Under the pieces are notes generated by a model, which searched no databases, was not told the origin of the DNA, and was given only the letters and a program-made list of their open reading frames with translations. Shown in pieces: positions 1 through 10,105 of a stretch of DNA of 64,000 nt. Each line of letters opens with the position of its first letter. Positions within the stretch are counted from its first letter, which is position 1. This stretch comes from Rhabdophis nuchalis (taxonomy: Eukaryota > Chordata > Lepidosauria > Squamata > Natricidae): contig CM077648.1 in assembly GCA_039707465.1 (NCBI GenBank), positions 69,521,619-69,585,618 on the forward strand, read 5' to 3'. The position numbers were made by a program, and so were the translations under genes.

Positions 1-529
1 GGGGAAAATCTCCCTAAGCCTCAGATTTACTCGATGACCCCATGTGAGATGGAGAAATTCTGAAATTTCATTGACAAAAATTTAAAAAGGAAGTTCATAC
101 AACTCGCTAGACCACAAGTGGCCGCACCCGTCTTATTCAGAGAGAGAAAAAAGGCTCCTTTCGTCTGTGTGTCAACTATAAGAACCTGAATGTCATTTGT
201 GTGGAAAATGTGTACCTTCTGCCCCTCATGAAGGACATGTTAGCCCATTTGGGCAAAGGGAAAATTTCACTAAGTTAGACCTAAGAGAAGCCTACAACAG
301 AGTCAGAATAAAAGAAGGAGATGAATGGAAAACTGTTTTCAACTGCCCTTTGGGATGTTTCAAGTTCAGAGTATTCTCATTTGGACTTCAGGGGGTACTA
401 GTGGTTTTCGTGCAATTAATTAATGAGGTATATTGCATGAACACCTGTACAAGGGAGTGTTGATTTATCTTCACAACATCCTTATCTACATGGAAACACT
501 ACAAAGTTTTTTGGGATTTGCTAATTTCT
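1..529 (+). pseudogene. Ty3/Gypsy (chromovirus-like) reverse transcriptase fragment, 5' part (copy A)
   Basis: Decayed pol piece. The segment at 197-463 reads FTKLDLREAYNRVRI, GDEWKTVF and FGLQG, matching the minus-strand Gypsy copy at 14430-15971 (FTKLDLREAYYRIQI, GDEWKIAF, FGLQG). These are reverse transcriptase fingers/palm motifs. A frameshift near 455 moves the reading into a frame with HNILIYMET, where the intact relative has the catalytic-loop motif DDILIYTET, so the aspartates are lost. About 75 codons are then missing and the text jumps to FLGFANF. The copy is cut at 529 by element X and resumes at 10106. Upstream of 197 the frame is broken. Identification as Gypsy pol is secure; the subfamily is inferred from its sister copy. 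Confidence 0.85.
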
Positions 530-1594
530 TTTTTTTTTTTAAATAATAATTTTATTATTGTTGTTTAACATAAACACAAATAATACAAACTTCACAACAA
601 CAAAAAACCAAAATCAATAAGCCATTTTTCCTTACAAACTATCAATTTTTAAGAATGTATCGTTTTATTACAGGTTTCTATAATGTTCTTCAAAGTTTCT
701 CACTTATTTTTCATATCAATTATTACAATTCTTATATCTCAACCCCGATCTTGCTAGTTGTTTTAACATCCTTTTATATAAGGCATAATTGTATAATGGC
801 ATTCTGTTTATAAAACCAAGCAAAAGAGAACCAGAAACAATATCAACAAATAAATAGATTTAGGTAAATTTAAAAATGGGAAAACCTAATCGGATATCCA
901 TAAATTCTGTGCCCCTCAGAAGTAGTTATTATTCATAAGTAATCTCATTTTATTAATTTTAAATCTAACAATTTTAACCTGTAATTTAATATCAATATTC
1001 ACAGGTCTTATCAAGTATTTAAGCCTCAATCTATTTTTTCTTTAATAATATCTTTAAATCCTGGTTAGCTATTAATATCCCTTATTTAATTCCATCATAT
1101 CTCTATAGATTCCATATAATTATCTAGAATTTTATGAGTAGCTGTTAATTGATTGATCATTTACCAATGATAACCATCTAAATAGCATAATTTCCCATCT
1201 ATAGATAAGCAAATATATATCATTAACTAAAACATAATCTTATTATAAGCATCTATAATTATTATTAACAATCAATTAATTAATAATCCTTGAGAGTAAT
1301 TTAAACACAACCTAATTATTACTCATCAAGGGATAGAAATTCCTCTTTTCAGCCATTATCTATCCAAGGATGAATTAAATTTGCCTCTTTTATAATTCGC
1401 ATTCTCCATCTTTTTTTCCCCCTCTTCCCAAGTTCTTTTTTTTTTGTCATAAACAATTTTTATTGATTTTACAATTTTATGGGAAAAGGGAAAATGATAA
1501 GATCTAATGATTACAATTTAGGATTTCGCCTCCGAGGCTTCATACAAATACATTTTTTAAAAATATATAGTGGTGAGAACTAAGCATATCATAT

Positions 1595-2029
1595 TGTAAC
1601 GGCAAAAAACCAGGCTTACCACAAACTGGTTCAATGGAAGAATCCAGACCACGAAAGGATAACAGGTTTGAGGAGTTTGTTTATTGATGCGCGTCAAGAG
1701 TTCAGTTGGCAATCAAAGCAACGCAATCTGAACTGCCTGGGCAACACCCGGGCAGATGGTTTTATACCTTTCATTATACATCGTCATTAATACAGAGACA
1801 CGCATGATAAAAGCAGAAGTACAGTTAGGAAAACTACAGATACAGAAGCTAATGTTAAAAATAATACCCGCCAACAGCTGTGCCCATATTCGGTTTCTAT
1901 CTTACACCCCCTCCCTCTACTCTCGCTTCCTCTTTCCATCTCTTGAAGCAACGTTTCAGCAATATTTGTAAATAGCTTGGAGAGTTTAAGAACAGGGAAC
2001 CTCATTGCACAATATGATCAGGGGTCTGT
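1595..2029 (-). repeat. ERV 3' LTR lacking the start of U3
   Basis: Matches 6810-7244 over its whole length, then joins pol sequence at 2030. The TATA box (plus 1758-1768) and AATAAA (plus 1680-1685) are kept; about 92 bp of the U3 start and the polypurine tract are deleted. The minus-strand ORF at 1787-2005 ends in a hydrophobic stretch but lies within LTR sequence present at both ends. Confidence 0.85.
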
Positions 2030-3392
2030 GGTAACTGGGCCTTCACTTTGTAGGCCTTGTAACCACAATCTTGCAAGAGATGCAACAAGCGAGAGGTGTT
2101 TTTCCAACAGGAGTCCCTCGTCCGTCCAGTGACTAGGAGGTCATCGACATATTGGAGGACCACGTCACGGGCGGAAAGATGTAAGGCCTCCAAGTCGGAA
2201 GCCAGAGCAGCTCCAAAAAGGGTCGGGGAGTTCTTGAAGCCCTGGGGTAGGCGCATCCATGTATACTGCTGCTTCCTGCCCGAGGCTGGATTTTCCCACT
2301 CGAAAGCAAAAAGGGGCTGACTAGAACCATGAATGGGAATAGTAAAAAAGGCATCTTTAAGGTCAATGACTGAAAACCAGGCCTCATCGGGGGGTATTAA
2401 CCCCAACAGGATGTAAGGGTTGGGGACCACTGGGTGAATAGTAGCCGTGCAGAGATTCACGGGACGCAAATCCTGCACCATGTGGAACCGCCCATCCCCC
2501 TTCGGGATGGGGAGAATCTGAGTGTTCCATTGGGAATCAGTGCGGACTAGGATGCGGTGGGTAACATAAAAATCAATAGCCTTCTGAATGGCTTCCCCCA
2601 CGTGGCGAGGGTAAGGTCTCTGGCGAATGTGGACGGGCGTCCGCCTAGGCAATTCTTGGATCACAATAGGGGGGTGGTGACTGGCAAACCCAGGAGGGTT
2701 ATCTTCCGCCCAGACTTTGGGGACATCAAACTCTTCCCATCTCCCTTCCGGTGCGGCAAACGTCGCCATTAAGCGCCAGGCTTCTTCCCTTGGGAAATCT
2801 ACGGACACCTTGCCAAAGGAGAGATCCATTTTTCCATCGTGGTCGAAGGAGATTTGGGCGCGCATTTTACACAAGAGATCTTGGCCCAGCAGCGGCACTG
2901 GGCAGTCGGGCATATAAACAAATTGGTGAGTTAAGAGATGGCCTCCGGCTTTGCAGGTAAGTGGGCGCAGAAGGGGTCGCTTAAGGGTCTTTCCTGTGGC
3001 CCCCTGAATGTTTATACTCTGTGAGGAGGGGGTGGTGAGAGGTGAGGTGAGGACCGAGTGAGTAGCTCCGGTGTCCACCAAAAAGGGGATTGAACGGCCC
3101 CCAACTTCCAATCGGACCATAGGCTCGGGGGGGCGAAATGAGCCCGGTCACCTTCATTCCCAGTCCTCGTCTTCCGCCAGCGCCAGGAGGGGGGCGCGGG
3201 AAGGGCCTGGCCTGGGGTCCTCTCGCTGACCCCCTGCCGGGCGTCGTTGCCGTCGTCTCTGGTCATCCCGTCGCCCTCCCCCCCTTCTATCTCCTCTGTA
3301 CCCATTTCCCGGGCGGTCTCTGGAATTTCTTTGAGGGCATTCCCCCTTCCAATGGCCAAATTGGCGACAAATGGCACATTGGTTCCGACCTA
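2030..3392 (-). pseudogene. pol: ERV nucleocapsid, protease and N-terminal reverse transcriptase
   Basis: Nucleocapsid (3392-3154) has one complete CCHC zinc knuckle, CAICRQFGHWKGEC, with Arg/Gly-rich flanks. The protease/RT frame (3120-2030) has the aspartic protease site LVDTGATHSVL and a C-terminal LLGQDLL. RT follows, with LPIPKGDGRFHMVQDLRPVN, VIDLKDAFF, LPQGFKNSPTLF and the catalytic YVDD. It stops within RT near KAQLP, where pol is fused to U3 of the 3' LTR at 2029/2030 with ACAG microhomology. Thumb, RNase H and integrase are gone. Gammaretrovirus-type pol is clear from LPQG and YVDD. The NC-PR border may have a stop or frame change, as usual for this genus. Confidence 0.85.
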
Positions 3393-3465
3393 TGGTCACA
3401 GTACCCCTCTTCCAGCATGTCCCCTTCTCCACCTTGGATCTCCTTAATTGGAAGATGCATTATGG
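3393..3465 (+). repeat. 73-bp inverted capsid fragment
   Basis: This is the reverse complement of 5134-5206, which encodes part of capsid (PLFQHVPFSTLDLLNW). Here it lies backwards between the duplicated matrix start and nucleocapsid. It separates the Gag start from NC, so the second unit could not make a normal Gag. Confidence 0.9.
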
Positions 3466-4292
3466 CGCCTGCTCCAGTTAATGCCATAGTCCTGCGACTG
3501 ATAAGCCGCCTTAAAGTGAGTCAACATGCACTGAAGGGGTGTGTCGGGCTGAGAACTACCACCTCCCATGGTCCTCCCAGGGCACCAGACAGACGTAATA
3601 GGGAAAGGGATGAGAGGAAGGTAAGGGGTCCGTTCCTCTCGGGAGAACACAAGGAAACATCTCAACCACTCACGCCCGACCCCGGGAGCCGGACCTTACG
3701 GTCTCCGTAGGGAACTGCGGACGCCACGCACACACACACACACAAGCCACTAGCCCAGGGTGCCGGAACTCACGGTTATCGTAGGGAAACATAGCAGCAA
3801 CAGTTACAAGTCTCACTTCTGGACAGTCCTCCCCTGCCAATACCCCTTCCCACCCAATGTGATGGGATAACGTGATGGGATTAGCATCCGTCTCCGGCTC
3901 TCTTGGAGTCTGGGTTGGTATCGGCTATAAGCGAGGGGAATCGGGCCTCGCCTCCGACTCGCCAGTCGGGTGTTACTGTCCGGGGCTTCTGGCTCGTCAG
4001 CCAGGCCTCGGCTTACGTGCCGGAAACGGGGTCCCCCAATACTTGCCTGCAGGGCTTCACCTCCACTCCTCGGCCGGCCGGCTGGAGAGATCCTGGTGTC
4101 TGGTCCTTCTTAAGTGGTTCTTGGGGTTGTCAGCCGCTGGTGCACTGGAGTTCCCCAGCTGGTGGGAAGTCCCGTGGGACAAATGGTCCGTCGGCGCCTG
4201 GGAAATTCCCTCCAGCCGGGAAGGTCCCGGCACCGGGGTGAGCACCCCAGAGGGTTCCAAAACCCCTGAGATTCCCGGTCAGGGAACCAGAA
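3466..4292 (-). repeat. Duplicated ERV leader and Gag start
   Basis: A near-identical second copy of 5985-6809: leader, gag start and the first ~32 codons of matrix, ending at NWSRR. The copies differ by single bases, for example in the CA run near 3730 and at 4009. After matrix residue ~32 the text switches abruptly at 3465 to inverted capsid sequence. The leader has no ORF of its own that I trust; the plus-strand ORFs at 3872-4297 and 6389-6814 are copies of each other because the DNA is duplicated. Confidence 0.85.
4270..4289 (-). promoter_or_regulatory. Second tRNA-Glu-type primer binding site
   Basis: Identical in core to the site at 6787-6806 and again three bases from an LTR end. Its presence beside the partial LTR shows that the duplicated block includes the complete LTR-leader border. 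Confidence 0.8.
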
Positions 4293-4408
4293 TGTAGCGG
4301 CAAAAAACCAGGCTTACCACAAACTGGTTCAATGGAAGAATCCAGACCACGAAAGGATAACAGGTTTGAGGAGTTTGTTTATTGACGCGCGTCAAGAGTT
4401 CAGTCGGC
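4293..4408 (-). repeat. Internal partial LTR (R/U5 end)
   Basis: A copy of the last 116 bp of the LTR in element sense (TGTAGCGG start on the plus strand, through the AATAAA region). It is fused directly to nucleocapsid sequence at about 4408. Junction microhomology is visible: CAGTCGGC in the LTR meets GGCGACAAATGG of NC. It marks where a second copy of the ERV 5' region begins. Confidence 0.85.
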
Positions 4409-4409
4409 G

Positions 4410-6086
4410 ACAAATGGCACATTGGTTCCGACCTATGGGGCCCAGCCCGCTGCGCTCAAACGACTCCTGGTCTCCCTGAGACGTGGTCATAATGGCGGCC
4501 GCCAGGAGCTCCGCCTTCTTTACCATCTTAAGGTCCGCCTTCCGTTCTTCCAAGATCTCCCTATTGACAAAAGTTTTTCTGGCCACTTCCATAAGCTCAC
4601 TAATCGGTTTTCCCAAGGCACCCTCCGCTTTCTGAAGCTTGCGTCGAATATCAGGGGCGCTCTGGGAGATGAAGGCCATTGCCAGCATCCTAGCATTTTC
4701 AGGGTCCGTGGGGTCAATGGGGGTATAAATCCGGTATGCCTCAAGCAACCGAGCGTAGAAGGCTTCGGGGCTCTCCGTAGGCCCCTGCAAGACGAGGGAG
4801 GGCTTAGACATGTTAGTGGCGGGTTTGCCTCCGGCTCGCACAGCCCTTATAACCAACTGTTGGTATTCTTGGAGGCTCCCCATATCATGGCACTCATAAG
4901 GACTCCACTCAGGGTCCTTCGAGGGGAACCGCCGGTCCACCCACGTCACGAGGGAGTGGGCAACAGGGACATCTGGGCGTAAAATTGCTGCAACCGCATT
5001 TCTAATTTTCTCCCTCTCTTCAGGGCTGAAGAGGGTGCTCATAAGCTGCTGGAGATCGAGCCAGGAGGGGTTGTGAGTATCCACTATGGTTTTAATCAAA
5101 TCGGCCACCTCCCCTGGTTTCTCGGAATAAGGGCCATAATGCATCTTCCAATTAAGGAGATCCAAGGTGGAGAAGGGGACATGCTGGAAGAGGGGTACTG
5201 TGACCATTTTGGTGATATCCTGCTTATCCACCACCAGCTGGTCCACTTGTCGCAGCGGAGCTGTCAGGACCGGGTCCTCAATGGGCATCTGCTTAGCTCG
5301 GGTACGACTAGCAACCGGCTCTCCCGAGGTGCTAGCCACTGGGTCGGCATGGGCTGGGTCCTCCACCCCTCCCACGGCCCCCAACTCCTCCAGGGGGGAG
5401 ATTTCCTCCACCGGGGCTGTTGCCACAACCTCAGCTGGGGGGTGTTCCTTCAGAGGAGAAAGATCTTCCGATCCCTTGAAGGGACTAGTTTTGGTCATGA
5501 AAGGAGCCAGTATTCGCAACCGGCCAGAGTCCCATGTTGTCAAGGAGGGCGGCGTCAAGGAGTAGCTGGAACGTCGTGAAGACGTCCTAGTGGGTTTTGG
5601 GGGGGCTGCCGACATCTGGGGGGGCATCGCCAGCCCTCCCCGGTCCACTTCCAGGGCTTCTGGTGGCGTATACGGGGGCGGATGCGGGAGTGCCTGAAGG
5701 GAGCTGGGCAATATCGGGGGCCGCTTTCTGGTCCACTTTGGCAGTGTCGCTAACGACAGCATCACCTTGCACTGTTGCGCCCTACATTTCTGTAACCAGG
5801 GCGGAGGGCTCCTGACCAAATTGTACCACACGTCAATGTATGGGGCTTGATCCGGGTGTCCCAGATCGGGGTCAAAGACCAAACGATGAACAGCCACCAT
5901 AATCTCCGGATCAAAGGAGCCCGTGTCTGGCCATCCAAAGCCAAAGGTGGGCCACTCAGCATGGCAGAATGCCCGGAGCTTGCGTCTGCTCCAGTTAATG
6001 CCATAGTCCTGCGACTGATAAGCCGCCTTAAAGTGAGTCAACATGCACTGAAGGGGTGTGTCGGGCTGAGAACTACCACCTCCCAT
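4410..6086 (-). pseudogene. gag: Gammaretroviral Gag (MA-p12-CA, broken in NC)
   Basis: The frame is open from 6182; the likely start is MGGGSSQ at 6086, whose Gly2 fits an N-myristoylation signal that targets Gag to the plasma membrane. Matrix follows, with AEWPTFGFGWP and VWYNLVRSPPPWL. A Pro/Ser/Glu-rich linker with PPPYTPPE (PPxY late-domain type) spans about residues 140-260. Capsid has LFQHVPFSTLDLLNW and ends near KTFVNREILEERK. A charged region leads to nucleocapsid, where only the first zinc-knuckle half (CAIC) remains before the frame runs into LTR sequence at 4408. About 560 codons are uninterrupted, so this is a well-kept but truncated gag. Antisense ORFs over it are shadows. Confidence 0.85.
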
Positions 6087-6786
6087 GGTCCTCCCAGGGC
6101 ACCAGACAGACGTAATAGGGAAAGGGATGAGAGGAAGGTAAGGGGTCCGTTCCTCTCGGGAGAACACAAGGAAACGTCTCAACCACTCACGCCCGACCCC
6201 GGGAGCCGGACCTTACGGTCTCCGTAGGGAACTACGGACGCCACGCACACACACACGCACAAGCCACTAGCCCAGGGTGCCGGAACTCACAGTCATCGTA
6301 GGGAAACATAGCAGCAACAGTTACAAGTCTCACTTCTGGACAGTCCTCCCCTGCCAATACCCCTTCCCACCCAATGTGATGGGATAACGTGATGGGATTA
6401 GCATCTGTCTCCGGCTCTCTTGGAGTCTGGGTTGGTATCGGCTATAAGCGAGGGGAATCGGGCCTCGCCTCCGACTCGCCAGTCGGGTGTTACTGTCCGG
6501 GGCTTCTGGCTCGTCAGCCAGGCATCGGCTTACGTGCCGGAAACGGGGTCCCCCAATACTTGCCTGCAGGGCTTCACCTCCACTCCTCGGCCGGCCGGCT
6601 GGAGAGATCCTGGTGTCTGGTCCTTCTTAAGTGGTTCTTGGGGTTGTCAGCCGCTGGTGCACTGGAGTTCCCCAGCTGGTGGGAAGTCCCGTGGGACAAA
6701 TGGTCCGTCAGCGCCTGGGAAATTCCCTCCAGCCGGGAAGGTCCCGGCACCGGGGTGAGCACCCCAGAGGGTTCCAAAACCCCTGA

Positions 6787-6806
6787 GATTCCCGGTCAGG
6801 GAACCA
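6787..6806 (-). promoter_or_regulatory. Primer binding site, tRNA-Glu type
   Basis: Three bases after the 5' LTR (element sense) come 20 nt beginning TGGTTCCCTGACC. This is the complement of the 3' end of a vertebrate tRNA-Glu including CCA, as recalled from the tRNA-Glu acceptor/T-arm sequence. It would prime minus-strand cDNA synthesis and groups this ERV with ERV-E-like users of tRNA-Glu. Confidence 0.8.
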
Positions 6807-6809
6807 GAA

Positions 6810-7336
6810 TGTAGCGGCAAAAAACCAGGCTTACCACAAACTGGTTCAATGGAAGAATCCAGACCACGAAAGGATAACAGGTTTGAGGAGTTTGTTTATT
6901 GACGCGCGTCAAGAGTTCAGTCGGCAATCAAAGCAACGCAATCTGAACTGCCTGGGCAACGCCCGGGCAGATGGTTTTATACCTTTCATTATACATCGTC
7001 ATTAATACAGAGACACGCATGATAAAAGCAGAAGTACAGTTAGGAAAACTACAGATACAGAAGCTAATGTTAAAAATAATACCCGCCAACAGCTGTGCCC
7101 ATATTCGGTTTCTATCTTACACCCCCTCCCTCTACTCTCGCTTCCTCTTTCCATCTCTTGAAGCAACGTTTCAGCAATATTTGTAAATAGCTTGGAGAGT
7201 TTAAGAACAGGGAACTTCATTGCACAATATGATCAGGGGTCTGTAAGCAAAGCTTCTCTGGGAGGTCAAAGCTGACCATGGATCAGGTATTGGATAAGGA
7301 ATTGGGGAATTGGGGTCCCCTGACCCCCCTGCCACA
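6810..7336 (-). repeat. ERV 5' LTR (complete, 527 bp)
   Basis: On the minus strand it begins TGTGGC and ends TTGCCGCTACA, so it has TG...CA ends. It contains a TATA box (GGTATAAAACC, plus 6973-6983) and an AATAAA signal (plus 6895-6900) about 75 nt further on, which define U3, R and U5. The first ~92 bp (7336-7245) contain a G-rich run and are absent from the 3' LTR. A hydrophobic ORF inside it (7002-7220) is probably chance. The two LTRs are very similar over the shared part, with differences such as TGTAAC versus TGTAGC at one end. Confidence 0.85.
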
Positions 7337-7460
7337 ATATTACATTTCACACATTCAATCATATTTTTTTTTAAACATCCGTCTTGGTTATAGAAAGTTT
7401 CAAACATAATTATTTTTGCGATCTGAGCCGCTTAGCTATGGGTCTCCCTTCTCCTTCTCT

Positions 7461-8330
7461 TCAATGAGCGGAGCCACTGTTCCCCCTGTTTCCTCTTTCT
7501 TCTAAGAGGGGGGAGTGCTTTTTAAGAAAAGCCTCCGCCTCTCCTACTGTTTTGATTCTAACCCTACCCCCTTCCCAGTATACCAGCAACCCCTCAGGCA
7601 TCAACCACTTAAACCAGATTCCCTTTTTGAATAATTTTTTAGATAAGAAGGAATATTTCCTTCTTAATTCACGAATTTTTTTTGGAATCTGCTTCAATAT
7701 GGTGATTTCTTTGTCTTGAAATTTTAATGGCCTGCCCTTTTGGGCCCTCAGTATCTCATCCCTCGTAGACCTTCTTAAAAATTTAATGTGAACTTCTCTT
7801 GGTGCATCATTTATTCTAGCATATGTAGAATTGATTCTATAAATCATGTCTATATCCCCCCAGAAAAATTCTTTATTTTTCTTTGCAAAATCTGCTAAAA
7901 TTGTACTCATTAAATCCCTAAGATCTTCTCCTTCCTGTTCAGGAACATTCTGAAATCTGAGGAAAAAAGACATTCTCTCAAACTCAATCTTTGACATCTG
8001 CATATTAATTTCTCCCGTTTCCTTTCGTATTTCTCCTAACTCCTTTTTTGTCTGCTCCTTTTTCTAACACTTCAATTTTTGTTTATTTTCTAATGTATTT
8101 GCTTTTGTCTCTCGCATTTCTAACTTTAAATCTGCCAAGTCCTTTCTAATTTCACGTATTTCTGTTGATATGTCCCGTAGCATCTCCTTAATGGTTGATT
8201 CTTGAGAGCTCTCTCCAGTTGCTTCCTTCTGCAACAGTTCGGTGATCTTGCCTTGTTGTTGGACAGGACTGGACCGAGCAGACGATGGGGCAGAAAGCGA
8301 TTTTCCAGCAGGAGGTTTCCTGTGTGCCAT
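7461..8330 (-). pseudogene. L1 ORF1p-like RNA-binding protein of element Y
   Basis: About 290 codons from MAHRKPPAG at 8330. One in-frame stop (at about 8064) splits it. Residues 1-100 are Ser/Gln-rich and then a Glu/Lys heptad-like stretch (KEMLRDISTEIREIRKDLADL), consistent with the ORF1p trimerising coiled coil. The middle has the RRM-like segment (ERMSFFLRFQNVPEQ, YARINDAPREVHIKF) and the end has the C-terminal domain (ITILKQIPKKIRELRRKYSFL, IWFKWLMPEGLLVYWEGGRVRI). In L1 families this protein binds the RNA and forms the RNP. The TRDEIL, ILKQIPK and MPEGLL blocks resemble those at 18766-19212 and 50384-50887. Apart from the single stop it is in one frame. Confidence 0.8.
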
Positions 8331-8851
8331 TGTTCTAATTTTAATTGTGCAATAAAAATGGCGCCAGAAAAGTGAGCAGTCAGAGAAGTCCAAAGAGCCG
8401 GAGAAAAGTTCGATTGAAAATTCAAATCCTGTATTAATGACCAGAGAAGAAAGTTAATCCTCTAATTTAAAAAGGAAGCATCCACTTTGGGAGAGTCACC
8501 GAAGGCTTCTTGAGTAAATTGTAAAGTAAATTGAGCATTGAGTTGTTAAAATCAGTGCAGAGCTGCTTTCACTGCTCCAGGGGATAGTTCAAATTAAGAA
8601 CAAAAGGAAGCCATTTTCCGCTTCATTGTTGAGAAGAAGGTGCGAAGAAAAGTTCTGTTTGTTGCAAGGAGCTCAATACAATGTTGCCTCTATAACGATC
8701 TAAATAACAAAATTTCCGCTTTAAACTAGTCTTCATTCGGATGCCAATAAATCTTTTCCCTTCTCCTTTACGGAGAACATTTCAAAACGCCGCTTTTACA
8801 AGGGGGGGTTTCTGCAAACAAAACTCCCCCCTACCTCTTCCCAAGTTCTTT

Positions 8852-9256
8852 ATAAACTTCCATTGGCACTTTGTGATCCAATTTTGCTGTCCAATCATAA
8901 CGCTGACCAACTCCTTTTCTCATATTTTGTTTATTTTTAAATGTCAAGTTTATCCCTGATGCGGTTTCTCCTTTCTTTCCTTTTCTTTTCTCTTCCTCTT
9001 GCCAGTCAGGTTGAAATCCAAATTTCTGATAAGGTCTTGATGTTATCCCCTTTCTTGGACTTTCCCCTTCCTCCTCAGTTAAATCCAGTCCATTGTCACG
9101 ATCGCTTTCCTTTTCTTCTTTAATTTCTTTAATTTCTTCACTTGGTATAGTAAATAACTTTCTATCGAATATTGCATGATATTTTTTTAATTCTTTCAAG
9201 ATTTCAGTCAGAAGCTCCTGATTTTCTGCAGTATATATATCTATGTGCGTAGACAT
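8852..9256 (-). pseudogene. Unrecognised ORF of element X (Glu/Lys-rich)
   Basis: The ORF starts at the ATG at 9256 and runs about 135 codons to the target duplication at 8834-8851. Its frame then resumes at 1420 on the far side of the nested element and ends about two dozen codons later. The protein is very charged, with acidic and lysine clusters (EEIKEIKEEKE, EEEKRKGKKG) and a C-terminal stretch containing WTAKLDHKVPMEVYKEL. I see no RRM, zinc knuckle, endonuclease or RT motif and do not recognise the family. It may be a remnant of an L1 ORF1/ORF2 fusion or a separate accessory ORF. Its openness across the nested insertion suggests that it was coding when Y inserted. Confidence 0.5.
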
Positions 9257-10105
9257 TTTGACGAATCCACAAAGTAGGAAAAAGTAACTCCAATTACCTT
9301 GTTAGCGGTTAGTTTGTCTCTGTTAATTTGTTTCTATTTAATGTTTCCAAAAATTCTGCTCATACATGTCCACCCACCATTTTTCCGAGAGCGACACAAT
9401 GTAACAAATAGTTTAAATAGCTTAAAAATGTTTCAATCTTTTTTGTTGGAAGGAGAACAGAAACAAAAAGAGATAATAATATAGTCCTTATTTAAGTTTA
9501 AAAATGCACAATAGAGTATCCAAATAATTGTAAAAGTGCTCCAAGTTTCAAAGTTTTGAGTGAAATGAATTAAAAAGACAAAAAAATTAGAAAAATCAGT
9601 CATAATCCGATCCCTTTCAGCGCGAATGGAAATGGCTATTTCTTTTGTTACGGTTCAATCCACCATTTCAAAGCATTCTGTAGACCGGAGAAATCTCACA
9701 ATTCAGTTAAAATTTGCCGCTTATCTTTAGATTCAAAGTTTTAGTGAAAAAAAGGTTTCTTAGCAAATTTTTTCAAATGCAAAACAAAATACCTTCCCGA
9801 TGTTATCCTCTCTTTCAAGCAATTCCTTTCGTTTCCGGAGATTCTCCCTTTGCCTTGGTCCACCCTCCAGAAAGGGGGGGGATGCGATTCATCTCCCTTC
9901 AGAGATTTTGCTTCATACCGGGCAGGGATCTTGCGGGATCCCTGCACCCAGCGAAGGCTTCTCTCCTATTCACCGCCCCTCCAGGGCAGCTTAGATTCCT
10001 ATGGAATCATGGGGGGGACGAAATCCAGCCGGGTCCCTGCAGCTTAGGGAGCCTGGTTGTGTTGGCGCGGGAGGCTCCACCTTCTTCCGGGATTTGCTAA
10101 TTTCT

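Larger units (their letters stand above)
1595..7336 (-). mobile_element. Rearranged gammaretrovirus-like endogenous retrovirus
   Basis: The provirus reads right to left, bounded by ATAT duplications at 1591-1594 and 7337-7340. A 4-bp duplication is normal for gammaretroviruses. Order in element sense: 5' LTR (7336-6810), tRNA-Glu-type primer binding site, leader, gag to the start of NC (6086-4409), a 116-bp LTR piece (4408-4293), a second primer site, leader and gag start (4292-3466), a 73-bp inverted capsid piece (3465-3393), NC, protease and half of RT (3392-2030), and a 3' LTR missing about 107 bp of U3 (2029-1595). RNase H, integrase, env and the polypurine tract are absent. It cannot replicate on its own. 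Ends were set by LTR matching and by alignment of element Y around the insertion. Confidence 0.85.
1439..8833 (-). mobile_element. Element Y: ORF1-only L1 derivative (HAL1-like), inserted in X
   Basis: The direct repeat CCTCTTCCCAAGTTCTTT (18 bp) lies at 1421-1438 and 8834-8851. A T run follows the left copy, giving a poly(A) end on the minus strand. Without the ERV at 1595-7336 the element is about 1.65 kb: 5' UTR (8833 to about 8331), an L1 ORF1 (8330-7461) and then directly a short 3' tail (7460-7341 and 1594-1439). No ORF2 lies between ORF1 and the tail. The copy at 18476-20225 has the same order and nearly the same length. In the tails, both share AAACATCCG before a TTTTTG.(G/A)ATCTGAG motif and a CTCC.AGGCTTCATACAAA motif. 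This matches the layout of mammalian HAL1 (half-L1) elements. Confidence 0.8.
530..10088 (-). mobile_element. Element X: short L1-like retrotransposon inserted in Gypsy copy A
   Basis: The 17-bp direct repeat GGGATTTGCTAATTTCT lies at 513-529 and 10089-10105, and the inserted block starts with a T run at 530-540, that is, a poly(A) tail on the minus strand. This is a standard L1-type insertion signature. Without the nested element at 1439-8833, X is only about 2.15 kb. It has a GC-richer 5' end near 10088, an ORF of about 165 codons, and an AT-rich 3' region at 530-1420 with no ORF. No endonuclease or reverse transcriptase is visible, so X is non-autonomous or internally deleted. The Gypsy sequence reads through cleanly once the block is removed in thought, which supports these borders. 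Confidence 0.8.

Noticed and set aside
1787..2005. Hydrophobic minus-strand ORF beside the 3' LTR, at first read as the end of an env transmembrane protein
   Set aside because: The same ORF is inside the 5' LTR at 7002-7220, and aligning element Y across the insertion shows that the LTR extends to 7336. The sequence is LTR, not env.
3138..3710. Long plus-strand ORF of 190 codons over the ERV
   Set aside because: Antisense shadow of NC, the inverted capsid piece and the leader. Its end is a copy of 5847-6227 because the DNA is duplicated.
7221..7244. An earlier 5' LTR border at 7226, also followed by ATAT
   Set aside because: It would leave the next 18 bp shared with the inner side of the 3' LTR unexplained. 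Setting the LTR end at 7336 explains this, gives an ATAT duplication as well, and fits the alignment of Y with Y2.
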